The notes under the pieces: model-generated
What the model saw: only the letters and a program-made list of their open reading frames with translations
What the model was told of the DNA's origin: nothing
Database searches by the model: none
In this document: positions 28,896 to 39,446 of the stretch, in pieces
How positions within the stretch are numbered: the stretch's first letter is position 1
How the letters are laid out: each line of letters begins with the position of its first letter
From: Mycobacterium rhizamassiliense
GTDB lineage: Bacteria; Actinomycetota; Actinomycetes; Mycobacteriales; Mycobacteriaceae
Direction of reading: 5' to 3'
Assembly (NCBI RefSeq): GCF_900157375.1
Contig: NZ_LT721901.1
Location: 1,325,606 to 1,389,605 of the forward strand
DNA length: 64,000 nucleotides
Program-made: the position numbers and the translations under genes

Positions 28896-30760
28896 GAAAG
28901 TTCGAGGCCTTCCAGGTCACCCCTGGAGCGCCACTCGGCGATCAGGTCGCCGAAGGCGTAGAAGCCCGGTGAGTAGAAATCACCGAGGAACGCACCATTG
29001 TCCTTGGCGCCACCCTGGCCCTCGTTATTGTAATAGCCAGGCGTGCAGGACATCTCGAAGGCGGAGTTGTCGATCGCGAGTTCACCGACCGTATTGACCC
29101 AACCGTCTTGGCCTTCCTGACTAGGTTCGACGATGGTCGCGCCGCGTTTCTGCGCCTCGGCGATGATGTAAGCGATGTGCTCGGCCTGTTGCTCGAACAT
29201 CGCGGTGGTGTTGGCCGAGACGCCGCCCTGGATGAAACCGGTGAAGAACTGGTTGGGGAATCCACGAGTGGTCATGCCGTGCAGCGTCTGGTACCTGTCG
29301 TGCCAGTACTCGAACAGCGACAGCCCGTCGCGGCCCTCGATGACGTCGACCGCGAAGCGGCGACTGATCTCCGTAGAGATCTCGAACCCACTGGCGAATA
29401 CGACGCAATCGACCTCATACTCAATGCCGTTCGCGACAATGCCCTTCGCCGTCAGGCGCTCCACGCCCTTGGATTCCGACACATCCACCAACGTCACGTT
29501 GGGCAGGTTGAACGCCGGCAGGTACGTCTCGCTCGAACACGGCCGCTTGCACATGAAGCGGTAGTACGGCTTGAGCGCCTCGGCCGTCGCGGGATCGTCG
29601 ACCAGGGCGGCCACGCGGCTCCGCAGCCGCTCCATGATCTTGTAGTCCTCTTCCTCACGAATCCCCATGATCTCCTCGATCCCCAGCGACGCGGGATCCG
29701 GGCTTGCGGCAATCCGGGCGGTCATGTTGCGGCCCAATTCGGTCCAGAAGTCACACACCAGGTCCGGTTCGCCGAACACCACCCCGACAAACGGTGACCA
29801 GTTGTGAAAATTGCGCTTACGCTCCTCCTGCCAACCGGGCTGCAGGGTCGCCGCCCAGGCCGGATCGGTGGGCGTGTTGGCACGCATATCCACCGACGAC
29901 GGGGTGCGCTGGAACACGAAGAGCTGCTGGGCATCCCGGCCGAGATGCGGCACCAGCTGAACACCGGTAGCCCCCGTGCCGACCAGTGCGACGCGCTTGT
30001 CGGCGAGCTTGTGCAGACCACCGTTGGCATCGCCCCCGGTGTAGTCGTAGTCCCAGCGCGCGGAATGGAACGCGTGGCCGCCGGCGTCCAGGTACTCCTG
30101 GATGCCGGGGATGCCGGGCAGCTTCGGCTTGTTGTACGAGCCCTGGGCCATCACCACGAACCGTGCGCGGATGTCGTCCCCGCGGTTGGTGGTCAGCCGC
30201 CAGCGCTTGCTGCTCTCGTCCCAACGCATGGTCTCGACCTGGGTAGAGAAGATCGCGCCGTCGTAGAGATCGAAGTGTTTGCCCATGGCCTGGCAGTGTG
30301 CGAAGATCTCGGCGCCGTCGGCGAACTTCTTACTCGGCAGGAACTCGAGTTCCTCCAGCATCGGAATGTAACAGTAGGCATCGTTGTCACACTGGATGCC
30401 AGGGAAGCGGTTCCAATACCACACGCCGCCGAAGTCCCCGGCCATGTCGATGACTCGAACATCCTGCACGCCAGACTTTTTCAGATACGCGCCCGACAAC
30501 AACCCTGCGAAGCCGCCGCCGAGCACCACGACCTCGATGTCCGCATCGATCGGGGAGCGGTCGGCCACCGGGGTGTGCGGGTCTACCTCGTAGAGGTCGG
30601 CCAGGTCGCCGTCCAGTTCGAGATACTGCGCGCCGCCATCCTTGCGCAGGCGCTTGTCGCGCTCCTGGGCGTACTTGGCCCGCGTCGCGTCGATGTCGAC
30701 GTCCTGGGGTACTTCAGTGGGCCCGCAACTGTCCTGCGCCGCTCCGATATCCGAGGTCAT
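28892..30760 (-). CDS. FAD-dependent monooxygenase, Baeyer-Villiger type
   Basis: 622 residues. A VVVLGGGFAGLLSG FAD-binding motif near residue 80, GVWYWNRFPG, a Baeyer-Villiger-like fingerprint FHSARWDYDY and a second Rossmann motif VALVGTGATGVQ for NADPH. The long N-terminal extension resembles cyclododecanone/steroid-type Baeyer-Villiger enzymes. It would convert a ketone to an ester or lactone. The ATG at 30760 overlaps the stop of the Rieske oxygenase (ATGA). A hydroxylating role cannot be excluded. Confidence 0.88.
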   Translation of the reverse strand: MTSDIGAAQDSCGPTEVPQDVDIDATRAKYAQERDKRLRKDGGAQYLELDGDLADLYEVDPHTPVADRSPIDADIEVVVLGGGFAGLLSGAYLKKSGVQDVRVIDMAGDFGGVWYWNRFPGIQCDNDAYCYIPMLEELEFLPSKKFADGAEIFAHCQAMGKHFDLYDGAIFSTQVETMRWDESSKRWRLTTNRGDDIRARFVVMAQGSYNKPKLPGIPGIQEYLDAGGHAFHSARWDYDYTGGDANGGLHKLADKRVALVGTGATGVQLVPHLGRDAQQLFVFQRTPSSVDMRANTPTDPAWAATLQPGWQEERKRNFHNWSPFVGVVFGEPDLVCDFWTELGRNMTARIAASPDPASLGIEEIMGIREEEDYKIMERLRSRVAALVDDPATAEALKPYYRFMCKRPCSSETYLPAFNLPNVTLVDVSESKGVERLTAKGIVANGIEYEVDCVVFASGFEISTEISRRFAVDVIEGRDGLSLFEYWHDRYQTLHGMTTRGFPNQFFTGFIQGGVSANTTAMFEQQAEHIAYIIAEAQKRGATIVEPSQEGQDGWVNTVGELAIDNSAFEMSCTPGYYNNEGQGGAKDNGAFLGDFYSPGFYAFGDLIAEWRSRGDLEGLELS

Positions 30761-32136
30761 GCGAGTTCCCGGGGTTCGCCGGTGCCCATGTACTTCGACA
30801 ACTGGTGGTGCAGGTTCACCGTGCTCCGTTCGCGGTACGGGTTGGGCCTGGTGCCCGGGAAGCCGAGCGACTTCATGCCCTGCTGGACGGCGGCCATGTT
30901 GGAGAAGTCCTGCGGCAGCACCGATCGCCACCTGGGGTCACCGACCGGCGTGTACTCCCATTCCGTTTGGGGCTCTGTGCCTTTCGGGTACAGCTCTAAG
31001 ACCGACACCTCGAAAATGCACTTGTCCGGGTTGTAGCTGGGATGCGGCCGGGCGCCGTAGCACAGCGCACTGGTCAGCCCCTGACCGATCTGGAAGTTCG
31101 GGAAGATCTGCCACGCGGTGCCGGCCTGACCGAGGATGTCGGCGGGGATCGTCGGCCAAATCACCCCGCGGGCCTCGTCGTCGCGGCGCGCCGATGCCAG
31201 CCAGTGCTCGAGCACCTTGTCGCCCGGCGTGCCCTCGGGCAGCTCGTCGACCAGCCGCTTGGCCGCGTTCACCAGCGTCTGGGTGGTGGTGGCGTTGGTT
31301 TCCTCCATCGTGTACACCTGCATCTCCGCGGTCGACACCCGCGGATCCGTGCCGATGCCGAGGCGGATCTTGGACTTGGTGGCCTCCATGTCCTTTGGGG
31401 CGTCGTAGCCGATGTGGCTGTGCCTGCCTTGCGCTTTCGCCCATCCCTTGAACTCGCCGAACTTGTTGAACTCGGGATGCGTGGTGAAGACGTGGTAGGT
31501 CTCGTTGAACGCCTCCAGCGCGACTTTCCAGTTGCAATCGAAGGACAGCCACTTGCGCCATTTGTAGCGCATGTTTTCCAGGCCGAACGGGTCGAGGATC
31601 TTCGCGGCCGGGAACAGGTAATCGGCCAGCGGCTCGCAGTCGGGGTCCATGTTGATCCACAACCAGCCGCCCCACGTGTCGACCAAGACCGGCCGAAGGT
31701 GGGTGTTGTCCGGGTTGAGCGCGTCCTGCCAGTCGTCTTGCTCGCGGATGTGCGTGCACGCGCCGTCCAGGCCGTAGGTCCAGCCGTGAAAGCCGCACAC
31801 GAACGACTTTCGGGTTCGCGCGCAGGCGTTCTTGGCGCCCTCGGGGGTGTCGATCAACCGGCGGCCGCGGTGCATGCACACGTTGTGGTGCGCGTGGAAT
31901 TCGTTGTCGCCGGTGCGCACCACGATGATCGAGTCGTCGAGGATGTCGTAGGTCAGGTAACTGCCCACCTCCGGCAACTCCTCGACGCGGCCGACCTGCT
32001 GCCAGACCTTGCGCCACAGCTTGTCGCGCTCGGCGCGGGCATAGTCCTCGGAGATGTACGCCTCGACGCCGATCGTCATCGGTTTCGAGAGTTCCTCGGC
32101 CGCTTGAGAATTCGTGTCTTTGGCTAGGTCGGTCAT
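30757..32136 (-). CDS. Rieske non-heme iron oxygenase, large subunit
   Basis: 459 residues. The Rieske centre is CMH (Cys87, His89) and CGFH (Cys114, His117); the mononuclear iron site is in FNETYHVFTTH. It hydroxylates an aromatic or alicyclic substrate and needs an electron-transfer partner; no ferredoxin or reductase gene is present nearby. The ATG at 32136 has AGGAGG five bases upstream and overlaps the preceding stop by one base (TGATG); a GTG at 32139 would add one residue. No small beta subunit gene accompanies it. Confidence 0.93.
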   Translation of the reverse strand: MTDLAKDTNSQAAEELSKPMTIGVEAYISEDYARAERDKLWRKVWQQVGRVEELPEVGSYLTYDILDDSIIVVRTGDNEFHAHHNVCMHRGRRLIDTPEGAKNACARTRKSFVCGFHGWTYGLDGACTHIREQDDWQDALNPDNTHLRPVLVDTWGGWLWINMDPDCEPLADYLFPAAKILDPFGLENMRYKWRKWLSFDCNWKVALEAFNETYHVFTTHPEFNKFGEFKGWAKAQGRHSHIGYDAPKDMEATKSKIRLGIGTDPRVSTAEMQVYTMEETNATTTQTLVNAAKRLVDELPEGTPGDKVLEHWLASARRDDEARGVIWPTIPADILGQAGTAWQIFPNFQIGQGLTSALCYGARPHPSYNPDKCIFEVSVLELYPKGTEPQTEWEYTPVGDPRWRSVLPQDFSNMAAVQQGMKSLGFPGTRPNPYRERSTVNLHHQLSKYMGTGEPRELA

Positions 32137-32990
32137 CACATCCTCCTAATCGCCGCGCGGAAGGATTCGTCCTTGAGGAAAAGCGACGTGTTGTCGGCGG
32201 CGAGGTGGCTCCACTTGAGGTCCAGCCCGCCGTCGACGAGAAGCGTCTGGCCGGTGATGTAGCTCGACATCTCCGAGAGCAGAAACAGGATGGCGCCGGC
32301 CTGCTCCTCGGGCCGCCCGCGCCGGCCCATCGCGATCGCCTGCCGGTCCCGATCGGGGTCGTCGTCGACGTAGGTGCGCGAAGCCGCCGTCTCGGTGACG
32401 CCCGGCGCCACGGCATTGACCCGGATTCCCGTCTGCGCCAACTCGAGGGCCATCGTGCGGGTCATCGCCACGATCGCGGCCTTGGCCGTCCCGTAGGCGA
32501 TGTGGAACGGCGCGGTGTTCATGCCGCTGATCGAGGAGATCGACACGATCGACCCCGGTTGCTTTTGTGCGACGAGTTCGGCCGCCACGGCCTGGCTCAT
32601 GAAGAAGGCCGTTTCGAGATTGTCGGCGAAGATCTTGCGCCAGTCGGCGCGCGCCACCCGGGTCGACGGCATCCAGGTCGACGGCTCGGCGCCCCCGGCG
32701 ACGTTGACCAGCCCGTACAGGCTGCCGTCGGCGCGGCGCGCGTGCTCGATCACCGTGGCGATGCCCTCGTCGGTGGAGGCGTCGGCCGCGACGGGCACCA
32801 CGGGCAACCCCTGGTGTGCCAGCGGGACGATGTGCTCGTCGAGGTTTTCCTTCGACCGGCTCACCGCGATCACCGTCGCACCGGCCCGCGCGGTCATGGC
32901 CGTGACGGTCGTGCCGATGCCGCCCCCGCCGGCGCCGGAGACCACCACGACGCGACCGTCGAGCCCCAGAAGGTCCGCGTGATCGTCCAT
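32136..32990 (-). CDS. short-chain dehydrogenase/reductase
   Basis: 284 residues. The cofactor motif is slightly unusual, SGAGGGGIGTTV; VNVAGG, Ser in SISSISGM and the YGTAK active site are present. First gene of the left catabolic operon. It would oxidise a hydroxylated intermediate or alcohol to a ketone ahead of the Baeyer-Villiger step, which is inference from context. The ATG at 32990 was preferred to an in-frame start at 33023 because the family N-terminus begins here. Confidence 0.9.
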   Translation of the reverse strand: MDDHADLLGLDGRVVVVSGAGGGGIGTTVTAMTARAGATVIAVSRSKENLDEHIVPLAHQGLPVVPVAADASTDEGIATVIEHARRADGSLYGLVNVAGGAEPSTWMPSTRVARADWRKIFADNLETAFFMSQAVAAELVAQKQPGSIVSISSISGMNTAPFHIAYGTAKAAIVAMTRTMALELAQTGIRVNAVAPGVTETAASRTYVDDDPDRDRQAIAMGRRGRPEEQAGAILFLLSEMSSYITGQTLLVDGGLDLKWSHLAADNTSLFLKDESFRAAIRRM

Positions 32991-33054
32991 GACCTGCTTT
33001 CCCCTGCCTGAAAACGCCAGCACATCGAAGCGTCCGCGGCGGGTCTATTTCTGA

Positions 33055-33068
33055 TTTGTCCGGACAAA
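33055..33068. promoter_or_regulatory. 14-bp perfect palindrome, candidate GntR operator
   Basis: TTTGTCC followed by GGACAAA is a perfect 14-base palindrome 65 bases upstream of the left operon. It is in the shared intergenic region of the two catabolic operons. It fits the GT...AC half-site style of GntR regulators, and a GntR gene lies in the right operon. Confidence 0.55.
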
Positions 33069-33152
33069 ATATGGCATTCTGTCCATTGGAGAACACTATT
33101 CCGATCGGTTGACTTCGCTGTCAAGGTCGAGCCGGGAGACGATGCCATCCTA

Positions 33153-33164
33153 TTGTCTGGACTA
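33153..33164. promoter_or_regulatory. second, degenerate operator copy
   Basis: TTGTCTGGACTA matches the core TTGTCCGGACAA of the palindrome at 33055 in ten of twelve positions. It lies 57 bases before the SMP-30 gene of the right operon, so each operon has one copy in front of it. Confidence 0.4.
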
Positions 33165-33220
33165 GGTCGAGTTGATAACGTCTCAGCCCAAACGGCCGAC
33201 GGAAGGACCCCCGGCGACTC

Positions 33221-34831
33221 ATGGCCATCTCTGCGCAGCCATCGCGGTACCCAGTGGCGCATCCAATCGACGTCGCGCAGGGCTGGGAGGTCCAGCGGGT
33301 CACCGCGCCCAGCCGGCTCTTCGGCGCCAACGGCCTGCGCACCGGGCCGGACGGTCGTATCTACATCGCCCAGGTCACCGGCAGCCAGATCAGCGCGCTC
33401 GACCCCCGCACCGGGGAGGTGGTGACCGCCAGCCCCAAGGGCGGCGACATCGTGGCGCCCGACGACGTCGCGTTCGACCCCAGCGGCAACCTGTACGCGA
33501 CCGAGGTGATGGACGGCCGGGTCAGCGTGCGCGACACCGGCGGCCGCACGCGGGTGCTGCGCGACGACGTGCCTTCGGCCAACGGCATCACCTTCCACCA
33601 GGGGCGGCTGTTCATCGGCGAATGCCGGGAGGGCGGCCGGCTGCTGGAATTCGACCTGGCGGGCGGGCCGCCCCGGGTGCTGTTGGAGAACGTGCCGTCA
33701 CCGAACGCGATGGAGGTGGGTCCGGACGGCCTGCTGTACTTCCCGGTGATGGGCGCCAACGAGATCTGGCGCATCGACCCCGACGGCGGCGAGTCACAGT
33801 GCGTCGCAAGCGGTCTCGGTGTGCCCGACTCGGTCAAGTTCGACGCACAGGGCTACATCGTCTCGACGCAGGTGGCCAGCGGGCAGGTGCTGCGCATCGA
33901 TCCGCGCAGCGGCGAACAGCGCCTGCTCGCCCAGCTGAATCCGGGCCTGGACAACTGCACCTTCGTCGGCGACCGGCTGTACGTGTCCAACTTCACCGGC
34001 GAGATCACCGAGATATCGCCCAATGGCACAACACAATCCGTGCTGGCGGGCGGGCTCAACTGGCCGATGGACCTGGCCGTGGGCCACGACGGTCAGCTCT
34101 ACATCGCCGACGGCACGTACTTCTATGTGGCCATGCCCGACGGATCCCTGCACACCGCGGGAATGCTGTTCAGCCCCGGCTATCCGGGCTTCCTGCGTGG
34201 CCTCGCGGCCAGCGGGCCCGGCGAGTTCGTCGTCACGACGTCGGGCGGCCAGGTCGGCCGCTATCGCCCCGAGGCCAGCGAAACCAAGGTGCTGGCCGAC
34301 GGTTTCGACCAGCTCTACGGTGTCGCCCTGAGCCCCGACGGGGTGGTGTTCGCCGAGCTCGGCACCGGGCGGGTGCTGTCGCTGCGCTCCGGCGGCGTCG
34401 AGGAGCTGGCGGCCGGCCTGAGCGATCCGGTCGGCGTCGCGGTCGATGCGGACGGGGCGGTCCTGGTGGCCGAGGCCGGCGCCGGGCGGGTGCTCCGAGT
34501 CAACGGATCGGGTGTCGACACCGTCATCGCCGATCTGCAACGCCCGCAAGGCATTCTGGTCCGGGGCGGCGTGCTCTACGTCGTCGACGCCGGCGCCAAG
34601 GAACTGATCGCGTTCGACCTGGACACCAAGGTGCGGCAGACGATCGCCTCCGGGCTGCCGGTCGGTCCGCCGCCCGGGGTGACCCCCAAGCCGCTGCTGG
34701 GGATGCCGCCGTTCTCCGGGCCGCAGGGCCCCTTCGCCGGCATCACCGCCGCCGCCGACGGAACCCTGTACATCTCGGCCGACGGTGACGGCAGCGTGTT
34801 GGCGCTGCGCCAGACCGCGGGCGGCGGCTGA
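33221..34831 (+). CDS. SMP-30/NHL beta-propeller protein, lactonase-like
   Basis: 536 residues made of repeated beta-propeller blades with recurring motifs such as LRTGPDGRIYIAQ, VAFDPSGNLYATEV, LAVGHDGQLYIAD and ITAAADGTLYISADGDG. Related proteins are gluconolactonase/SMP-30 type lactonases or strictosidine-synthase-like hydrolases. No signal peptide, so probably cytoplasmic. First gene of the right operon; opening the lactone made by the Baeyer-Villiger enzyme is a reasonable role. It is longer than a single six-blade SMP-30, so two propellers may be present. Its stop overlaps the GntR start (TGATG). Confidence 0.82.
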   Translation: MAISAQPSRYPVAHPIDVAQGWEVQRVTAPSRLFGANGLRTGPDGRIYIAQVTGSQISALDPRTGEVVTASPKGGDIVAPDDVAFDPSGNLYATEVMDGRVSVRDTGGRTRVLRDDVPSANGITFHQGRLFIGECREGGRLLEFDLAGGPPRVLLENVPSPNAMEVGPDGLLYFPVMGANEIWRIDPDGGESQCVASGLGVPDSVKFDAQGYIVSTQVASGQVLRIDPRSGEQRLLAQLNPGLDNCTFVGDRLYVSNFTGEITEISPNGTTQSVLAGGLNWPMDLAVGHDGQLYIADGTYFYVAMPDGSLHTAGMLFSPGYPGFLRGLAASGPGEFVVTTSGGQVGRYRPEASETKVLADGFDQLYGVALSPDGVVFAELGTGRVLSLRSGGVEELAAGLSDPVGVAVDADGAVLVAEAGAGRVLRVNGSGVDTVIADLQRPQGILVRGGVLYVVDAGAKELIAFDLDTKVRQTIASGLPVGPPPGVTPKPLLGMPPFSGPQGPFAGITAAADGTLYISADGDGSVLALRQTAGGG

Positions 34832-35571
34832 TGTCCCAGGCCATCACGGGCGACCACCGCTACCTGCAGATCGCGCGCACGCTGCGCAAGGAGATAGTCG
34901 ACGGCGTGTACCCGGTGGGCTCCCAGCTGCCGACCGAGCACCAGCTGTGCGAGCGCTTCGCGGTGAGCCGCTACACCGTCCGCGAAGCGCTACGCCGGCT
35001 GCGCGAGGACAACCTGGTCGCGTCGCGGCCGCGGGCGGGCACCCGCGTCGTCCCCCGGCCCGCGACGAGTTCCTATGCGCAGGACGCGATGTCGATCGAG
35101 GACCTGCTCGCGTTCGCGGCCGGCGCGCAGCTGACCATCGAGTCCAACGCGATGGTGACGATCGACGACGAGCTCGCCGCCCGGACCGGGCTCGAGGTCG
35201 GCAGCCAGTGGCTATCGGTACGCGGCTTCCGGCAGGCCGACGGCGCCTCGGTGCCGTTGTGCCGCACGGAGTACTACATCAGCCGGAGCTTCGCGGCCGT
35301 CGGCAGGCTGCTGCAACGCCACGCCGGCCCGATCTTCCCGTTGATCGAGGACCTGTTCGGCGTCAGCGTCGCCCAGTTGCATCAGGAGATCGCGGCCGTC
35401 CTGCTTTCGCCGGAGCTGGCCGACGGCCTGGGCGTCGCTGCCGGGACGGCCGCGCTGCAGATGCGGCGCATCTACACCACCTCCGACGGCGAGGTCGCTC
35501 AGCTGACGATCAACACCCACCTGTCGTCGCGGTTCCGGTACGCCATGACCATGCGCCGCGTGGATGAATAA
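34831..35571 (+). CDS. GntR-family (HutC type) transcriptional regulator
   Basis: 246 residues. Winged helix-turn-helix in residues 1-75 (GSQLPTEHQLCERFAVSRYTVREALRRL) and a C-terminal UTRA ligand-binding domain ending TINTHLSSRFRYAM. It probably controls both catabolic operons through the palindromes between them, with a pathway acid or CoA ester as inducer; this is inference. The stop overlaps the start of the following ligase by eight bases. Confidence 0.93.
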   Translation: MSQAITGDHRYLQIARTLRKEIVDGVYPVGSQLPTEHQLCERFAVSRYTVREALRRLREDNLVASRPRAGTRVVPRPATSSYAQDAMSIEDLLAFAAGAQLTIESNAMVTIDDELAARTGLEVGSQWLSVRGFRQADGASVPLCRTEYYISRSFAAVGRLLQRHAGPIFPLIEDLFGVSVAQLHQEIAAVLLSPELADGLGVAAGTAALQMRRIYTTSDGEVAQLTINTHLSSRFRYAMTMRRVDE

Positions 35572-37165
35572 GGCAGCGCCCACGCACGCGCCGGAGGCGT
35601 ACCGGCGCGGCCTGTGGACGACCAGCACGCTGGCCGATTCATTGCGCGCGGCCGCCGGCGAAACGCCCGACCGAACCGTATTGGTGGACAACGACATTCG
35701 GCTGGACTGCGCCTCGCTTTACGCGCAGGCCGGCGCGCTGGCCGCCGCCCTCGCGGCGCGTATCCCGCCGGGCAGCGTCGTGTCGTTCATGCTGCCGAAC
35801 TGGCACGAAAGCGCCGTCATCTACCTGGCCGCGACGCTGGCCGGCCTGGTGGTCAACCCGATCCTGCCGTCGCTGCGCGACCACGACCTGCGCCTCATCC
35901 TCGAAGACGCCGGGACCGCAATGGTTTTCGTCCCGCACCAACACGGCAGCCACGACTACGTGGCGATGCTCGACCGGGTGACCGCCACGATGGACCGGCC
36001 GCCCGAGGTGGTGGTGCTGCGCGGCTCCGAAACCGCCGGTTCGCACACCGGTTACCGGGCGCTGCTGGAACGGCCGCCGACGGGCGTCAGCCTGCCCGCG
36101 TTGGATCCCGACGCGGTGCGGATGATCCTGTACACGTCCGGCACCACGAGCCGCCCGAAAGGCGTCCTGCACAGCCATAATTCGATCCACGCGCTGATCT
36201 GCCAGATCCGCGACCACTGGGCGATCGACCCCGGCGACACGTTCCTGGTGCCGTCGCCGGTCGCCCACATCGGCGGCTCGATCTACGCGTTCGAATGCCC
36301 GCTGCTGCTGGGCACGACCGCGGTGTTGATGGACCGGTGGGAGCCGGCGCGGGCCGTCGCGCTGATGAACGCCGAGCGGTGCACTCACATGGCCGGGGCC
36401 ACGCCCTTTCTGCAGCAGCTGCTGTCCGCCGCCGAGCACGCCGAGACCCGACTGCCCGACCTGAAGGTGTTCATCTGCGGCGGCGCGTCGGTGTCGCCGA
36501 CGCTGATCCGCCGGGCCACGGCATATTTCGACCGCGCGGTGGTCACCCGGGTGTACGGCTGCACGGAGGTGCCCGTCGCCACCGTCGGCGCACCCGGGCC
36601 GGACGAGGCCGGGTACGCGGCGGACACCGACGGCAGGCCCGGCGTCGCCGAGATCAAGCTCGCCGCACACGACTCCGCGCCCGCCGGTGACGGGGAGATC
36701 TGCGTGCGCGGGCCGCAGATGCTGCTGGGCTACCGGCATCCAGAAGACGATTCGTTCGATGCCGAGGGCTTTTTCCGCACCGGCGACCTGGGTCGCTGGG
36801 TAGACGGCAAGTACCTCGTCGTGACCGGCCGCGCCAAGGATGTGATCATCCGCAGCGGCGAGAACATCTCGGCCAAGGAGGTCGAGGACCTGCTCGCCGA
36901 CCACCCCGGCATCGCCGAGGTCGCGGTGGTGGGGCTGCCCGACGACCGCACCGGGGAACGGGCCTGTGCGGTGATCGTCCCCGCGGGCGCGGCGCACCCG
37001 GACGTCGCGAGCCTGCTCGCCCTGTTGGTGAGCAAGGGCGTCGCCAAATTCAAGGCACCAGAACAGGTCGTGATCACCGATGCGCTGCCGCGCAACGATG
37101 CGGGGAAGATACTCAAGCATCGGATTCGAGCGGCCTTGATGCAGACGTCGACGAAGGATGGGTGA
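35564..37165 (+). CDS. acyl-CoA ligase (AMP-forming), alicyclic or aromatic acid type
   Basis: 533 residues of the ANL superfamily. P-loop [12 protein letters not shown] (Ser in place of the usual Gly after TT), YGCTEV, FRTGDLG, and the lysine motif [12 protein letters not shown]. It resembles cyclohexanecarboxylate/benzoate-type CoA ligases more than long-chain FadD enzymes. Activates a carboxylic acid of the pathway. Overlaps GntR upstream and the next SDR downstream or abuts it, so it is in the same transcript. Confidence 0.9.
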   Translation: MNKAAPTHAPEAYRRGLWTTSTLADSLRAAAGETPDRTVLVDNDIRLDCASLYAQAGALAAALAARIPPGSVVSFMLPNWHESAVIYLAATLAGLVVNPILPSLRDHDLRLILEDAGTAMVFVPHQHGSHDYVAMLDRVTATMDRPPEVVVLRGSETAGSHTGYRALLERPPTGVSLPALDPDAVRMILYTSGTTSRPKGVLHSHNSIHALICQIRDHWAIDPGDTFLVPSPVAHIGGSIYAFECPLLLGTTAVLMDRWEPARAVALMNAERCTHMAGATPFLQQLLSAAEHAETRLPDLKVFICGGASVSPTLIRRATAYFDRAVVTRVYGCTEVPVATVGAPGPDEAGYAADTDGRPGVAEIKLAAHDSAPAGDGEICVRGPQMLLGYRHPEDDSFDAEGFFRTGDLGRWVDGKYLVVTGRAKDVIIRSGENISAKEVEDLLADHPGIAEVAVVGLPDDRTGERACAVIVPAGAAHPDVASLLALLVSKGVAKFKAPEQVVITDALPRNDAGKILKHRIRAALMQTSTKDG

Positions 37166-37166
37166 G

Positions 37167-37940
37167 ATGCAGGTCGCAATCGTCACGGGAGCAAGCAGCG
37201 GCATCGGATTGGGCTGTGCGACAAAGCTCGCCGAGATGGGCATGGCGGTGCTCGGCACGGGCCGCGACACCGAGCGGCTGGCCGAGCTCGAAAGTGCGGT
37301 CAACGACCCGGACCGCGTCGCCACCCTCGCCGTCGACCTCACCGACGACGACGCCCCGCGGCGCATCGTTGACCTCGCGGTCGAGCGGTGGGGCCACATC
37401 GACTTCCTGATCAACAATGCCGGCGTCGGCAGCCCCAAGCCGCTGCACGAGACCGACGACGAAACCCTGGACTACTTCCTGGGTTTGATGCTGCGGGCAC
37501 CGTTTCGGCTGGCGCGCGAGGTACTGCCGCACATGGCGCCCGGCTCGGCCATCATCAACGTGACCTCGACCTTCGCGGTCGTCGGCGGCCTGCGCGGCGG
37601 CGCCTACTCCGCCGCCAAGGGTGGGCTGACCGCACTGACCACCCACATCGCCTGCCAGTACGGCGCGTCCGGCATCCGCTGCAACGCCGTCGCTCCCGGG
37701 GTCACGGTCACGCCGATGGTCGAGAAGCGCCTGGAGGACGAGCGATTCCGCAAGATCAACACCGAAATGACGCCGCACCAGCGGCTGGGCCGCATCGACG
37801 ACATCGCCAGCACCGTCGCCTTTTTGTGCTCACCGGGCGGAAGCTTCATCAACGGCCAAACGATCGTCGTCGACGGCGGCTGGAGTTCGACGAAGTACCT
37901 GTCCGAGTTCGCGCTCGAATCGCAGTGGATCCAGCGATGA
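37167..37940 (+). CDS. short-chain dehydrogenase/reductase
   Basis: 257 residues. [19 protein letters not shown], Ser in NVTSTFA and YSAAK active site; the C-terminal part has the common [16 protein letters not shown]. The ATG at 37167 has AAGG eight bases upstream; an ATG at 37158 overlapping the ligase stop would add three residues. It overlaps the following ligase by four bases (ATGA). It probably acts on a hydroxyacyl-CoA or alcohol in the same pathway. Confidence 0.92.
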   Translation: MQVAIVTGASSGIGLGCATKLAEMGMAVLGTGRDTERLAELESAVNDPDRVATLAVDLTDDDAPRRIVDLAVERWGHIDFLINNAGVGSPKPLHETDDETLDYFLGLMLRAPFRLAREVLPHMAPGSAIINVTSTFAVVGGLRGGAYSAAKGGLTALTTHIACQYGASGIRCNAVAPGVTVTPMVEKRLEDERFRKINTEMTPHQRLGRIDDIASTVAFLCSPGGSFINGQTIVVDGGWSSTKYLSEFALESQWIQR

Positions 37941-39409
37941 ATCTGTTCGCGTTGCTCGACGCGGCCGCGAGCCGGTTCCCCGACCACGACGCCGTGTATC
38001 TCGGGGACCGCCGCTTGTGCACCTGGGTTGAGCTGCGCGACCGCGCATTACGGTTGGCCGCGTCGATCCGGCAGCAGCACGACGCCGGCGCGCGCATCGC
38101 GATCGCGACGCACAACCGCCCCGAGATCATCGAATTGATGTTCGCGACCTGGGCCGCGGAATGCGTCGTCGTACCGCTCAACTACAAGCTGCACCCGCGG
38201 GAGATGGCGCAGATCCTAGAGGATGCGGGCGCGGCGCGGGTGTTCGCCTCGTCGGCCATCGGCGCCGAGCTCGCGCCGATCACCACCGTGTGCACGGAAA
38301 TCATTGACTCCGAGGGCTATTCGCAACGATTCGCCGCCGACCCGTCGGCGCCGCCGCGCACCGACCCGTCGACCCTGGCGTGGCTGTTCTACACCAGCGG
38401 GACCACCGGCCGCTCGAAGGGCGCGATGCTGTCGCACCGCAACCTCACCGCGATGGCGGTCGCGCACCTCGCCGACATCGACGCGCCGGACGAGAACTGC
38501 AGCCTGGTGCACGCGGCCCCGATGTCACACGGCTCCGGACTCTACATCCTGCCCTACGTGCTGCGCGGTGCCCGCCAAATCCTGCCCGCCTCGGGCGCAT
38601 TCGATCCCGACGAGTTCCTCGATCTCTGCGGGCAACACCCGACCGCCAGCGCGTTCCTGGCCCCGACGATGGTGCAGCGGCTCGTCGACACGGGCCGCTC
38701 GCGCCCGGCCAACCTCAAGACCATCGTCTACGGCGGCGGGCCGATGTACGTCGAAAGCCTGCGCAAGGCGATTTCGGCATTCGGACCGATCTTCGCCCAG
38801 ATCTACGGGCAGGGCGAGTCCCCGATGACCATCACCGGATTACGTTGTGCCGAACACGAATCCGACGACGAGGCGATCCTGGGCTCGGTGGGCTACGCGC
38901 GGTCCGGAATGGAGGTCGCGGTGCTGCAGGCGGACGGTCAGCCGGCGCCGCTGGGCGAAATCGGCGAGATCGTCTGCAGCGGTGACGCGGTCATGTCCGG
39001 GTACTGGCAGAACCCCGACGCGACGCGCGCCACGCTCAAGGACGGCTGGCTCTACACCGGCGACATGGGCTCGTTCGACGCCCGCGGCTTTCTCACGCTG
39101 CGGGACCGCTCGAAAGACGTCGTCATCAGCGGCGGTAGCAACGTCTACCCCCGCGAGGTGGAGGAGGTGCTGCTCGAGCATCCCGGCGTCGCGGAGGCCT
39201 GCGTGGTCGGCACACCCGACGCCGAGTGGGGCGAGATCGTGGTCGCGTTCATCGTCGGCGCGGTCGATCCCGCGGCGCTGGACGCGCATCTGCTGCAGCG
39301 GATCGCCCGCTTCAAACGGCCCAAGCGCTACGAATTCGTCGACGAGCTACCGAAGAACAGCTACGGCAAGGTGCTCAAGCGGGAACTGCGCGCGAGCCTG
39401 GCGCGCTGA
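37937..39409 (+). CDS. acyl-CoA ligase (AMP-forming)
   Basis: 490 residues, the second ligase of the operon. P-loop [35 protein letters not shown], and lysine motif [14 protein letters not shown]. Medium-size, single-domain, soluble. Two ligases in one operon suggest activation of two different acids, for example the substrate and a cleavage product. Starts inside the SDR stop codon. Confidence 0.92.
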   Translation: MNLFALLDAAASRFPDHDAVYLGDRRLCTWVELRDRALRLAASIRQQHDAGARIAIATHNRPEIIELMFATWAAECVVVPLNYKLHPREMAQILEDAGAARVFASSAIGAELAPITTVCTEIIDSEGYSQRFAADPSAPPRTDPSTLAWLFYTSGTTGRSKGAMLSHRNLTAMAVAHLADIDAPDENCSLVHAAPMSHGSGLYILPYVLRGARQILPASGAFDPDEFLDLCGQHPTASAFLAPTMVQRLVDTGRSRPANLKTIVYGGGPMYVESLRKAISAFGPIFAQIYGQGESPMTITGLRCAEHESDDEAILGSVGYARSGMEVAVLQADGQPAPLGEIGEIVCSGDAVMSGYWQNPDATRATLKDGWLYTGDMGSFDARGFLTLRDRSKDVVISGGSNVYPREVEEVLLEHPGVAEACVVGTPDAEWGEIVVAFIVGAVDPAALDAHLLQRIARFKRPKRYEFVDELPKNSYGKVLKRELRASLAR

Positions 39410-39446
39410 AACCCGCCATGCCACAAGGAATCAAGGGAGGTCGCAA

